64,000 nt of DNA from Phytophthora sp. 'mugwort' (GCA_033558025.1 JAUCEF010000010.1:1451001-1515000), one strand, 5' to 3'. Counted from the first letter of the stretch, positions 33,005 through 45,002 are shown. Notes: a model not told the origin generated them from the letters alone. Numbers and translations: made by a program.

Positions 33005-33790
33005 ATGACGGGGAGCCTAAAAGCCTTTGCAACTTCAATATTATGGTACATGCTCGTCACGAGAGCGTAGATCCTCCACGACCATTATGATATTAGACAA
33101 AAAGTAGCGTTCTCGTACTGATTTACGAACTTGCAGTAGATTTGCCACTTCGAAGCCTCGAGGATTTTTATGCTCAGTGATACAATGGTGCCTTCCTGCC
33201 CGTCCACAACAGAGAAAGGTATGACTTAGTTCATCCGGTATGTTGGTGTTCTTTTGTCGTTGCTACAGGTGCATTTTCTTCGGTGGTGGACGTACATACG
33301 ACCCAATAAGTGACTCATTGACAATGACCCCGATTCGGCTGTGGTTGTAAATTATTTTTGGTTTTGAAGCCGTTGAAACGTTGAAACAGTCGAAAACTCG
33401 CATATACCCCTTCAACTGGTTTTGCCTCAAACATAATACTGGCTCCTTGCTCCTACCGGATTACCGGTACATTTATACAATTTTTTGGTGCAAATTTTGT
33501 TTTTAGTTTAGGCCTCGACAATACCGGTTTTACCATTTGATTTCTTGTGTTCTATCCAGACTACCGGTGATATGAATCTGAAATATTTGCCAACCAATCA
33601 AAAGTCCCATGCCTCCATGCTACCGGTTTTACCACCCATCTTCCTAGGCAAATCTGAACCTAATAAATCTGATCATCGCTGCCATCCAATCAAACTCCGT
33701 TTTGGTCCCACTTCAAGAACGTCGCACACGTACAACACCAGCCAGGATCCTCCCCATTCTAACAAGTTCCCCCTTCAAGACCAGCCCTCC
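33005..33790. other. Divergent intergenic region with repeated TACCGGT motifs
   Basis: Lies between the divergent starts at 32904 and 33791. Contains TACCGGA (33454), TACCGGTA (33462-33469), two exact 14-bp copies of TACCGGTTTTACCA (33522-33535 and 33622-33635) and TACCGGT (33562-33568). Otherwise AT-rich with no coding signal. A CCATTCTAACAAGTT sequence shortly before the 33791 start loosely resembles an oomycete initiator. Confidence 0.55.
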
Positions 33791-35182
33791 ATGAGCGAAG
33801 AATTGGTACTGGGATACACGGCCGCCATCGTAGCCGTCTTCTTCTTCGGGACCTGCTACGTGCCGGCCAAGGCCTACGCCACCTACGGTCCGTCCATATA
33901 GTAGCCCAACCTGCTTGTATGGGGAATACTCTGACGCCTTGTCATGACTAATTCTAACCCCTCAGATGGCATTATTTTTCAATGGTTCATGGTACGTGTA
34001 GCCATCTTGTCATAAATGTAGCCATCCTCTAATTTCCACTGCGCTTGCGATTAGTGCTCGGGTATCCTCATGGTGGGCATCGCCTGGGGCTTACTAAGCA
34101 ACAATTGGTCGCATTTCTCCCAGTCGGGTATGTTCACATTCCCGGAAGGATTACTGGGTGGTGCATTGTTCGCTATTGCCAACCTGCTGATCCCGACGGT
34201 AGTTAATACCCTTGGACTTGGAGTGGGTTTTATGCTCTGGAACGCCACCAACATCACACTAGGCTACTGTGTGTCAAGACTCGGACTGTTCGGTGTGTCG
34301 CCCACCATCCCCACTATGCCGTGGATCAGTCTACTCGGTATTGGGTTCATGCTGGCGTCTATCGCTGTGTATGGCACCATTAAACCGACGTTAAATGCGC
34401 CCAAAGTCAGCAAAAAAGTGAAAAAAACAAAGCGTGAAGACGAGTCAAAAGTGCATTGGGAAAGTATGGGCAGCAACGCCAGTTTGAACAGCTCCGTTGG
34501 AGAAGGTTCGCCATTATTACCACAATTTGCAGATGATGCCGAGCTCGCAAAAGTGGCGCTGATTCGTCGGGAATCTCTTCAGGAATCGCTCGTGCATCCG
34601 GAACTGCCGAACTTTGGACCGTACATGATGCCAAACGAACTGGGTGTTCACGTCGAGTTGACAGATGCAGATGCCGAGAAAACGCGGAAGGTCTTTGGTA
34701 TGGTCATTGCGCTGCTCGTAGGCGCCTTCTTGAGCTGCTGCCTCGTGCCCTTCGTCAACTGGAAGGATCGATGCCGCCCATCGGACCCTGCACTCAGCAG
34801 CCCCATTGTGGAGACGTGCAACCCGTTGAACTTTGTCTTTTCGCAGTGTCTCGGCATTTACCTGTCCAGCACCATTGTCTTCTTGCTCTATTCGCTCTTC
34901 CATCGATTCGTGCTCAAGCGTTCAATGCCTCGCAGTGTCATGCGGCCGGCGTATATTTGCGGCGTTTTGTGGGGTATCGGGTTGTGTGGCCAGCTCTACG
35001 CCATCGGCGCGTTGGGTTTTGACCAGATCTTCCCCATTTGCTCCATTGGTCCGGCTATGGTGTCGATGCTGTGGTCGGCTGGCTACTTTAAGGAAATTCA
35101 AGGCCACGAGAACCTTCAAAGCTTGGCGGTTGGCACAGTGTTAGTGCTAATTGGCACGGGACTGCGTGTCGTCTCTATGTAA
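33791..35182 (+). CDS. TMEM144-like multi-pass membrane transporter (three exons)
   Basis: Exon 1 is 33791-33887, exon 2 is a 26-nt microexon at 33966-33991, and exon 3 is 34055-35182, separated by GT-AG introns of 78 and 63 nt. The spliced product is 416 residues. The joined N-terminus reads FFGTCYVPAKAYATYGDGII then FQWFMCSGIL, the signature start of the TMEM144/DMT-type family (FG-YVP-K then DG-FQW). About ten hydrophobic helices follow, interrupted by a hydrophilic cytoplasmic loop near residues 145-235. The C-terminal half has GVLWGIGLCGQLYAIGALG and ends GTGLRVVSM. The family is predicted to carry sugars or related solutes across endomembranes or the plasma membrane; the substrate is not known. 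The microexon keeps frame and completes the motif, which supports the splicing. Confidence 0.85.
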
Positions 35183-35441
35183 GGCGAACCCGAGGACGAA
35201 ATGAGAGCAAGCAAGAGGTTTGAACGGCCCCGGAACACAGGTTAACCTAATGAAATGCACACTTTATGACAATGTTTTATTTTTTATTAACCTGCAGGCG
35301 AAAAAGTCCATAGCACGGAGCAGTTTGATTGGTTAAATACATTGAAGTATCGACGAAAGTCTTCGAGCTGTGTATTATTCTCCTTTGGAACGCGGCAAGA
35401 TAAACTTACATGTCTAACTTGGGTTAGAACGTATTTATTAT
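35183..35441. other. 3' spacer up to the pogo-like element
   Basis: AT-rich, no gene. Ends where the left TIR of the next element begins. Confidence 0.5.
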
Positions 35442-35463
35442 AATAACGGATTTTTACGAATAG
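35442..35463 (+). repeat. Left TIR of the pogo-like element
   Basis: Starts AATAACGGATTTTTACGAATAG; paired with 36927-36948 with two mismatches. Confidence 0.8.
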
Positions 35464-35607
35464 AAGACCCTTACTATTATTAGCCGTACAGGCAGTTATC
35501 GAGAAGGTTCTAGAATAAAAGACCGCTACAATTAGAAGACCGCAACCAGCGCATTCTAGAACAAGCTCAAACTTCCGATTCACTGCTCAGTTTTTTAAAT
35601 ACCAACC

Positions 35608-36936
35608 ATGCGCCAAGTAGTTGACATCGGAAAGAAGCAAAAGGCTATTAAGTGGATCGCCGAGCAGGGAGGAGGCGTTGCCAGCCGTGCGGCGCCGCAC
35701 TTTCGCAAGCTGGGATGGGACGTCGGCGCGGCCACGTTCCGCAAGTGGTGGCGGAACAAGGACGAGATCATGGACGCAAAGCCGCACCAGAAGCGCGTGA
35801 ATGGTGGGGGTCGGAAGCCACTGCTTGGAGCTTCTCGAATGCCTCCTTCTCGAATGCCTCCTTCTCGACGCCATCATTGACCTCCGACTCCACAAAAAAA
35901 AAGTGACTCGAGAATGGATTGGTCTTGCTGCACGTGAGCTCTATAGTTCGCTAGATAAAGAGGTGGATCGATTTGTGGCGTCGTAGCATGAATCTCCATG
36001 TTCATGAAGCGGAATGATCTTTCGCTGCGTAAGAGAACGAATCTTACGATTCTTACGGACGAAGTGCTTGTTGGTCGCGCAGTGTGCTACATGCAGTTCC
36101 TCTCAAGCCACCTGCTCAGTTTCGACCTTGACCACACTATTCTTATGGATGAAACCGTCGTGTATTTTGAGGACCCACGAGACTCGACGGTTGATGTAAC
36201 TGGATCGCGCCATGTTGTTCTACGCTCACCGGTTTCGCGTCAATGCGCGTTACCGTCGCTGGCCGTGACAGCAACCGGACGTAAGCTTCCTCTGCTCGTG
36301 ATCTGGAAGCATAGAAACGGTAGCCGTCCAATCTCTACAGTAAGCTCTGTCTGGGTGGCCCACCACCCAAAAGCATGGGTTGACGCGGAGCTGGGGGTGG
36401 GTTGGATAAATCGCGTGTTTCCCCAAGTGCTGGACGCTCCAGACAAAGCTCTCGTCTGGGATTCGATGCGAGCGCACGTATCAAAGAAGATCAAAGCCAA
36501 ATGCAGACACCGGGACATCTTGATGTGCGTCGTGCCTGGGGATTTGACGCCGTACCTCCAGACAGGTGATATCGGCATCTATAAGGTCCTTAAAGACAAT
36601 CTCTCTGGCCTGATTAATGCGTGGAAGAACTCCGATGATGTGACATACACAGCTCGTGGAAATCTGCGCCCACTATCAGTAGAAACAGTTTGCGCCTGGG
36701 TGCGAGCGGCTTGGCGAGAAACGTTTTCTGACGTTTACGGGCGGCAATTTCAGCAGCAGTGGGGCGGCAACGACGGCGAAGCAGCTGAGGACCCATTCAA
36801 TCTCGACGAGCTCGACGAAGCGCTGGATGACGTGATGTGGTTGAGCGGTAGAAGACCTCTACGATTAGTAGACCCCCTGTCGAAACTGATAACTTGTAGG
36901 GCTACTAATAAATACAAGACCGACCACTGTTCGTAA
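35608..36936 (+). pseudogene. DDE_1 transposase of the pogo-like element
   Basis: Three consecutive frames together look like one transposase. An N-terminal helix-turn-helix (35608 to about 35820: VASRAAPHFRKLGWDVG, FRKWWRNKDEI) is followed after a frame change near two perfect 15-bp repeats (35831-35860) by LLDAIIDLRLHKKKVTREWI. After another change near 35985 a 312-codon stretch (35998-36936) carries the catalytic core. There, Asp51 (ILMDET), Asp155 (LVWDSMRAH) and Asp191 (YLQTGDIGIYK) fit a DD(35)D triad of pogo/Tigger enzymes. The catalytic Asp residues are intact, so only the two frame breaks inactivate it. A stop within the right TIR ends the frame. Confidence 0.75.
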
Positions 36937-36948
36937 AGATCCGTTATT
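36927..36948 (-). repeat. Right TIR of the pogo-like element
   Basis: Reverse complement AATAACGGATCTTTACGAACAG; paired with 35442-35463. The transposase stop codon at 36934-36936 falls inside it. Confidence 0.8.
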
Positions 36949-37194
36949 TGAAAGGTTAGAACAAAAAGGGTCATCATCCCGATTGAGAAGCAAGTGCGTC
37001 ACAGCATCTGCGTGTCTATCGCACGATCTCGATTACCACGATGAGAATAAAGCAACGTAAGCTTTACTAAGTATTTTAATCTAAAAAAACTAAAAAGTTC
37101 AATATCTGTTACATTTCGAAATCGGTGAAAAAAATAGTGATAATTCAATATCCGTTACAACCGTCGACTCAAGCTGTAAGACGACGGGATAATA

Positions 37195-40100
37195 ATGTTA
37201 TTCTTGGTGCTTTTTGCTGTCTCATCCAACAGCAACTCTCCCACTCTTCCACGTCACGCAACGTATTCACTAGCAGTGTCGATGGTCTCTACAAAGTCCA
37301 ACAAGTCGAGCCAGACAAGTGAAAAACCTTCGTGGGCATTGTCCTTAAGCAGGTCCATCAGTCGTGTGCACAGTCCTTTCAGTCTCCATACCCGACTAAC
37401 GAACGTCCTGGAAGATGATAATCAAGATGCGTTCGACCCTCATTCAAGAATGATTAAAATCTGGGATCATCTTCTACTTCTCAGTCTCTTACTCGAGGCG
37501 TTCCTGATACCATATTTGCTGGCATTTGAGCCCGAAGCTGTGACAACTGTCTCCACTCTCTTTTCACTCCTTCTTGGGTGTGAAAGTATTTTTTTACTGG
37601 ATTTGTACGTTCAAGCACAAACCGGTTATTATTCGGACGGCAATCTCATTCGAGACACGAAACTCACAGTACGAAGATACATGCGATCGCTCCAGTTTCT
37701 GCTTGATCTCGTCGCTATTCTACCGTCTCAAGGCTTCGTCGTACGACATCCGAATTTGGTGGCAAAATTCCTACTAGTGAAACTCATACGATGGTCCAGA
37801 GTGCCTCATTTCGTCTCGAGTTTGGACGAACTGTATGCGAAATATTTCGTGGCGCTTAAACTGTTTAAAGTCTTGGCATTCACAGTCTATCTGGCCCACG
37901 TCCAAGCGTGTGTTCGGTTCTGCTATGGACACGCGTACGGCATGATGACGGCAAGCACCGGGTCACATCATGGCGCGTACTTGGCGTCGCTCTTCTGGAG
38001 CGTCGGGATCATGACGGGCCTGTTCGAGGGGGAACTCCCGCACCACAGCGTCGAGTTTGTCCTTACAATTGTAGTCGCTCTGTGTGGTTTCTCCATGTTC
38101 ACGACCCTCTGCGCGACAATTTTTGTCATTTCCAAGTGCGAAAGCGGCCAAACAGAGGCGTTAGACGCACGGATTCATCAGCTCATACACGTGCTTTCGT
38201 TCCATCACGTCCCGGAGAATCAACAGACCCAAGCGGTCGAGTATCTCAAGGTTTGTACGGTTCAAAATTCTGGCTTTCATACGGGTAAAAACTGATCATT
38301 TTGTGTGTTTTTTCTAGCGTTATTACAGCGATACAGAGTCTCATGATCGTGAGACGGCCAAGCTTTTGTGTCCTTCGATCTCTACTGATATTCAAGTCGA
38401 GCTGTTGCAGTCAAGTATCGCCCAGATTTCCATCTTTCAAGATTGTAGTGAACAATTTATTGTAGCCATGACAAGTTTGCTCGAGATGATTGCGTTGCCT
38501 GCTCAAACTACGCTCTTCACTACTGGAGACGATGCTGATGCATTGTACGTGGTACATTCTGGAGTATTGGTGATTGTGATCCAGTCGGTTATGGTACGGG
38601 AGCTCCGGAAGGGCGCGTGCTTTGGAGAACTCTCGGTCTTCTCGTCGACACCACGGACATCCACGGCCATGTCCAGTACGTACGTGATTCTGTACAAATT
38701 GTCAGCTTTCCATTGTCAGCGAGTATTAGAGGGATATCCGGAGTGTGCGTCCTTAGTAGCACGTCACGTACTGCGTGACCGCGAGAAAAATACTCAAAGC
38801 AACGCAGCGTCAGCATCGACTCGACCTTTAAGTGCTACAAGGAGGACAGGCACTCGACATACTTCCATTGCTAAGGTTGTTGCTGGAGCGTCGGCGCTGG
38901 TGCGAGCGTTGTCTACGAGTCGGAAATGTGCGACGTCTTCGTCTCGACGTCGTCTTGGGCCGTGGTCGGGAAGGAAAAGTCTGGTGAGCCCCGGCCCCAC
39001 GGCGACACTGGTACATGAAAGTCGCGGTCCATCGCTTCGTCTTTGGAAATGTATCGACCATCATTCACGTACGCGCATGTGGTGGCTGTTATTGCTATTA
39101 TCAAACTTGTGTTACTGCTGGCTCGTGGTCCCCGTTCAAGTGGCGTTCCCTCTCTGGCAACGTCCAGGCTGGTGGCTTCAAGCAGTTGACAGCGTCTCAA
39201 ACGCAGCGTTGGTGCTCGATCTCGTGCTCAACTTCCGCTTGTCATTCACAGTCGACTCGGAGAAGATCACGGACGCGAACCGGAGCGCACGACGCTATCT
39301 AACAGGCAGCTTCGTTTTTGATCTGCTCTGTGCGCTTCCGTATGAATACGTTCATCTGCCCACGTACGGTCTCCTACGTCTTCCACGTCTCTTAGGGATC
39401 GTGCACTTACGTCGGCACTTGACTGAGCTGGCGTCTTTCCTACCGTTCAACAGCAAACGACAATTACTTCTGCTTGGACTGTTACTCTTCCTGATGTTTC
39501 ATGTCGTCACGTGTATTCACTTTACCATCTCGTATGTTGAGGGCTTTAACCCTCACGAAGACGAAGCGTGGATCTCCCCCATGAACGTCTGTTTGAAACG
39601 TGTAAATGCCACACACTTGGACAACTGTCACGGTGTCGTCTTGAGCGAGACGGCAGACCGACGCCAACTGCACGCGATCAGCATGTTGCAGTATGCTCGC
39701 TCGCTCTATTACGCCGTGGGGGTCCTAGCGTCTCCCGGTAAAAGTGTGGAGCCCACGACGGACGTCCAGTTGGTCGCTGCGCTCGTGTTGATGTTGAGCG
39801 GCTTCTTGATCACGGCCGTCGTCGTGGATAATGTGCAGAAGCGCGTCACGGCCTCTGCTTACGAACAGAAGGAATTTTTTGCCACGAGCACGCGGATCCA
39901 GCTCTTTTTACGGAGACAGAACGCCCCGCTGGTGCTTCATCACCGGGTCAAGTCGTTCCTTGACTATTGGTGGTCGTCGCACCGTGGCGCCGTTCTGGGC
40001 GAGCTGCTGGCAGATCTACCACGTCCGATACGTCTGGATTTGCTCAAGAGTATTTGCTTCCCGATCCGACAGACGCTGGCGTTGCTGCAGAGCGTACGGC

Positions 40101-43100
40101 CCGTGCTCATGAAGCTGGAAGAGATTCTAGTGGCAAACGCCACCTTCACGTTGTACGGTCAGGGCGAGATCGTCTATCGTCATGGAGACTCGGTGATTGG
40201 ACTCTTTTTTCTGCTAGAAGGCGACGTCTGCGTCGTGGAGAACGGAGATTCGTCACGAGAAGTACCTCGTGGAGCTTTCTTTGGCACGGCAGCACTCACA
40301 CAACAAGAACGAGGCGGAGAAGGCTATACCGAGCATGTGAGTGCAACCAGTGGGTGTATCCTCCTCCTTGTGTCTCGAGACCAATTAGACGCCATGGAGA
40401 CCGTCTTCCCCACACTTAAAGAGGAATTTCTAGCATTAGAACAACGTTTTCTTGGCAATAAGTTGTCGAGCATGCGGGCACAGAAACCGGTCCAGTCGTT
40501 GAGGAACACGTCGTCGCATATGTTCTCAAAGATCAAACAGGCGCTTGTGGCCGTGCACGACCCCGACTCGCTCTTCATCCGCGCGTGGGAGACGTGGGTC
40601 TTTCTCGTCATGACTCTTCAATGGACTCTCGTCATGTTTCAAGCCTGTTATCCAATCCACGAGCAGCACAAGAGCGTCGACGCCGTGCTGCTCTTTCTCG
40701 AGCTGTCGTTCGTCGTCGACATGCCTCTCCGCGCACGGCTTGGCTTCTACGAGTTTGGGAATAAAATTATGGAGCCTGTACGTATCGAGCGCAAGTATCT
40801 TCGCTCGGGGACGTTCGTATTGGATCTCGTGGCGCTCTTACCGCTCTACAGCGTCAATTTCGCTCTGTCTTCGCACGAACGATGGCACCTCGTGAATGTC
40901 AACAAACTGCTTCGACTATTCAAAGTGCCACGGCAGCTCCATGCGCTCGAGACAAAATATCTCAAGCACACGACGGAGCTGCGTCTGTTCAAGCTGTTGT
41001 ATTATATCTTCATGCTGTCGCATTTCTTAGGTTGTATTTGGTTTAACTTCGCGTCCCGTGTGGCCGTGCCCAGCTTCGTTCGCGGTAGTTTACGGACGAC
41101 AGCGTTCGGAGAGAACCACTGGCTGCCGTCCGAACACTTGGCGCACGGGCCGCACATTTTGCAATACATGGCGTCCTTGTATTGGTCGTTTGGGCTCATG
41201 TCGGCTTCGAGTGAGCCGGAATTCCCCAAGACGACGACGCAGTGTCTCTTTAGTGCAGCCACCATGACGACCGGCTTCTTCCTGTTCGCGTACGTGATTG
41301 GAAACTTCACGGATATTATCGAACTCAAGAGCGCCGAGACGAGAGAATTCAGTGCCAAGATGCGCTCGGTACGGAAGATGCTCGACCACTTTGAGCTGCC
41401 CGAGACGCTGCAGCAACGCGTCACGACGTTTCAGCTGTTTAAACGCTACCACAGTATCAGCCAGGAGGGGCTTCTCGTGCATTGTCTACCGCCGTCGCTG
41501 CTCACGGACGTCCGGCTCGTGCATCTTAAGCCTATGATTGAAAAAGTCGAGTTTCTAAGAGGAATGGAAGGCTCTATCACGCGTATGCTCGTGTCCCAAT
41601 TCTCCCAGGTCGTGGTCTCCCGTGGCGAGTTTGTCTGTACGTACGGCGAAAGCGGGAGCGATATGTTCTTTATCTTTGCCGGCGTACTCGACATCCTCGT
41701 ACCGTCACGGATAGCGACCCGGCACTGCAATACGTTCCAGTCTGTCGCGAGGAGTTTGGGGGTAGTGAGTCCTGTCGAGACTGAACCAAGTACCGGTCTA
41801 GATCCATTCGTTAAAGTGAATGAACTCGCTGCGGGTCAGTACCTGGGGGAAAACGGGTTCTTCACGAACGGCAAGCGCGACGTCTCTGCGCAGGCTCAAA
41901 CGACGTGTATCTTGTACCGTTTATCCCGTCACTCGATCGAGCTCGTGTTCGCCAGGTACCCCAAGTGGAAGCAAAAGGTGCTACGCATTGCAAAGATCCG
42001 ACGGGACCAAGAGCGGCTCCTACAGCTTTCACGTCAAGAACAACGACATGAAATGGCCAGCATCACTGGCTTGATGCGGTCCCGTGCCGATCTTTTGAAT
42101 GAACGGGCCGAGCGTTTAAAAGACGAGCTGGAGCACGCACGCTTCAAGCACAGCACCGGCGAACGGGTGAGTCGTCTCAATGCTACGTTCAAGATGACGC
42201 ACGTCTATCGGTTCGTCGTGATCCCGCTCCTTAACGTATGGCACGGGCTCATTCACGGCGTACCCGTTCAGACGACGTTCCATCTCATGTGGCTCCGGTT
42301 CATGGTCTTCTGCACCATGTATGTCGCAATGATGATCCCTTATCAGCTCTCTATGGACGCAATGAACCGAGATACGGTCATTGCCACCACGGCAAATGCC
42401 CTTGAGTTGCTCTGTGAAGTCGCGTTTCTTGTTGATATATGGTTCAATTGGCAGGTGCAGGAATCGCTGATGTCGTTGGAACTATACGAACAAAATCTAC
42501 GAAGTGTATACAAGAAAGAACGGATGTTCTTTGATGTCGTCGCTGCAATCCCCTTTTACGGTCTACTGTTTGTGTTTAAATGCCGTCCATGGATCAAGTT
42601 ACTGCATTGCGTCAAGATTGTTAACGTTATGGGCTACCTAGACGAGATGAATCGTCGGAGCGTAGCGAACGAACTCACCCGCTTCTGCCACGTCTGGATG
42701 ATGTACTTGGTCGTGCTCCATTGGGCGGCATGTGCCTACCTGGCCGTGGCAACGGAAATGGGGTTTGCCACAGAATGGGACTCGTGGCTTCCCTCTCAAG
42801 AGCTCGAGGTGCTGGACCCACTCAATCCTTCCTCGTCTACACTTGCTCGACGCTTTCTGCGTGGCCTCTTTTTCGCCACGACGGCTTTTGTCAAAAAGGC
42901 GCGGAATGTGGCGCCCGAGACGGCGTCGCTGTACGCGTTCCAGATCGCCATGTCTTTTGTGGGTCTTTTCACCATGTCGTTTGTCATTGGCGAGCTCGCC
43001 AGTCTCTTTATCTCATACATTGGCCTAGAAGTCGACTTTCGGAAGAACCACATCGCTGTGGAGCTTTATCTGACGCGCCTGCGTGTCAGCGACCGTCTCA

Positions 43101-44038
43101 AGTCACGGACGTACGCGTACATGACGTCGCTCTGGTCGTCTCACGCTGGCGTCAACTATGATGAACTTTTTGAAGAGATGCCACGCTCAATCCGCTTAGC
43201 TTGTGTCCTCCACGCATCCAAAGAACCACTCGAATGGTTTATCATGAAAGTCATTACACCAGTGTGTGGGGCTGGCAATGTGGCGGTACAGGCCTTTACT
43301 CTGTCCGTAGCCGACCACCTTCGGTTCGAAGGTTATCCACGCGATGAAAATGTAGTGACGGAAGGCAACATTGTACGCGCCATGTACTTTGTGACCAAAG
43401 GCCACTTGAAAATGCAGAGCAACGTGCTCCTAGATCGTCCGGTAGGGCTACGGGCAGGCAGTTACTTTGGGGAGCGGGGGCTTCTAGCGTGCACTATTAG
43501 TGCATATACCGTACGCACTGTACGAGCCTGTGATCTGTTCTCTCTGAGCTCTGAGGCGCTCACAAATGTCCTGCAACGTCATTCATTCTCTCGTCTAGCG
43601 CTCGACTTCTGTCATCGTGCGTACAAGCAACTGACAGCGAAAAACATTGTGACGTGCTCGAAACAAGACATGGAAGAGCTGTGGGGCGAGGCGCTACTAC
43701 AAACCGTTCAAGAGACCCGCAAGAAGTACGAATCAGACACAACTAGCAATGGTGAAGAGACTGCCATGGTGAACGTCGAACCTCCAGTGGTTCTGTCAAC
43801 GTCTGTTGAGGGTTCAAGTGACACGACAAGTCGACGCCAAAGCATGGAGCGAGACGGACACGTGGAGGAAACTACGAAGGAGAACGAGCACGAGAGTGCA
43901 GAACTAGAAGCTAATCTCGATATGATGCGCAAGATGCTGACAACGGCGGAGGATTGTTTTGAGGCGTTTGCACCGCTGCTTCATATGACGCTTGCGGCAG
44001 ATCCGTTAGACTGGAAAGCAGCCTTTGCAACTCCATAG
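37195..44038 (+). CDS. Four-repeat cyclic-nucleotide-gated-like ion channel
   Basis: Exon 1 is 37195-38250 and exon 2 is 38318-44038, joined across a 67-nt GT-AG intron, giving 2258 residues. Four tandem units each contain S1-S6, a C-linker and a cNMP-binding-type domain (CNBD). The S1-S6 blocks fall at about 88-312, 604-857, 1104-1357 and 1640-1920; the CNBDs at about 390-494, 947-1060, 1434-1567 and 2014-2114. CNBDs I, III and IV keep FGELSVF, LGENGFF and FGERGLL in the phosphate-binding cassette; II reads FGTAAL and is likely non-binding. Pore helices are canonical (SLFW, SLYY, SLYW, GLFF) but no repeat has GYG. Aligning the conserved Pro four residues downstream, the filter position (Glu in animal CNGA pores) is Glu278, Lys827, Glu1318 and Arg1881. 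S4 charge is modest in I-III and nearly absent in IV. The start could instead be Met30. By family it is a membrane cation channel; selectivity is unknown. Confidence 0.9.
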
Positions 44039-44433
44039 ACAAAAGGTTCAATATTTACTTCATCTAAGGGGTGTAAGTAAGCTTTGAAATTAATTCCGTT
44101 ATTTGTTTTTGTGTAGCGCTCACTTTGTCACTAAGTTTTTTTTTAACAATATGTATGTATATTTTGTGTGTCATGAGCATGCCTCGAGATCATCCCCGTC
44201 TTACCGTTTTAACATACGCCTTATTAACAAGTACAATCTTAAAAGTGATACTGTCGTAAGGCGGTGTTGAGCCATGCTCATAACACACAAAAAGATTGTT
44301 AAATTCAATTCATGGGTTGCGTTAGTTAGTTTATACCAGAAAAATCGATCGTTCTCGTAACTACGTTATGCCGCATGACGAGTGGATGAGATACGGACCG
44401 TCGGGATAGATCTTGGCCAAGCCCACAAAGCTT
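44039..44433. other. 3' spacer after the channel gene
   Basis: AT-rich, with T runs near 44140-44160; no gene is supported. Confidence 0.5.
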
Positions 44434-45002
44434 CTAGAACCTGCCTTTGTGAGTCGGTCCGCACGTGTTTATGATTTGCCAGGAATCCGTATGCACTGCG
44501 ATAGACGACCAGAATTCCCAAAAGGTTGTTACAGAGACCAAATCGACGCATGCGCTGTGGTTAAGGGAAACACGACAATAATATAAATTATAGTCTACCC
44601 AAACTGAATAGCATCAACGCCATTCCTGCCGCATTGCGGATCGATGGTGGTGTTACTTGATAGCGTAGGTAACTGAATTTTGCTCTTTATGTCGACTGAA
44701 GATTCTTCCTCGTCAGTGAAACAAGCCCTCAATGTAGATACGCGGGGCGGACCGACAAATCCAAGTGGTCCAAGCAGCATGTGTTGGTCAGGTGTTTGAG
44801 GTTGTGTAAACATTGTGTACTGCAGCCACGTGGCTGTCGTCAATACGCAAGGTGCAACAACGAATATACTGCAATATACAATACTTGAAGACGCCTCATA
44901 AATACTAAGATCAAGTATAAAACATGTCAGCAAATACATCACCGTCTCTAGACTATCTGTTCCATCCGGTGCTAATCCCATATCATACTGTGCAACCTCC
45001 AC
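44434..45002 (-). CDS. Putative small membrane protein (two exons)
   Basis: Reverse strand. Exon 1 is 45002-44599 and exon 2 is 44554-44434, joined across a 44-nt GT-AG intron (GTAGAC...CACAG), giving 174 residues. Two hydrophobic stretches are near the N-terminus (METVMYLLTCFILDL-like and IVYCSIFVVAPCVLTTATWL), followed by a polar tail. The intron is inferred from frame continuity, and exon 2 composition (TTFWEFWSSIAVHTDSW) is plausible but unproven. I recognise no family. It starts 177 bp from calreticulin in divergent orientation. It may instead be a remnant. Confidence 0.3.

Larger units (their letters stand above)
35442..36948 (+). mobile_element. pogo/Tigger-like DNA transposon with TIRs
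   Basis: The terminal 22 bp at 35442-35463 and the reverse complement of 36927-36948 match at 20 positions (AATAACGGAT..TTACGAA.AG), and weaker similarity continues inwards for about 50 bp (TTATTAG..CC.TAC...GTTATC). The 1507-bp element contains a broken DDE_1 transposase. Subterminal copies of a TAGAAGACCNCTACNATTAG-like motif occur near both ends. I could not confirm a TA duplication at the edges. Confidence 0.75.

Noticed and set aside
34070..35182. TMEM144-like gene starting at the internal Met at 34070
   Set aside because: Two upstream exons (33791-33887 and 33966-33991) restore the family's N-terminal FG-YVP-K and DG-FQW motifs in frame.
37195..38366. Two separate channel genes (a 366-codon frame ending at 38295 and a 1890-codon frame starting at 38366)
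   Set aside because: A 67-nt GT-AG intron (38251-38317) joins them in frame, and the first CNBD of repeat I continues directly into exon 2, so one gene is far more likely.
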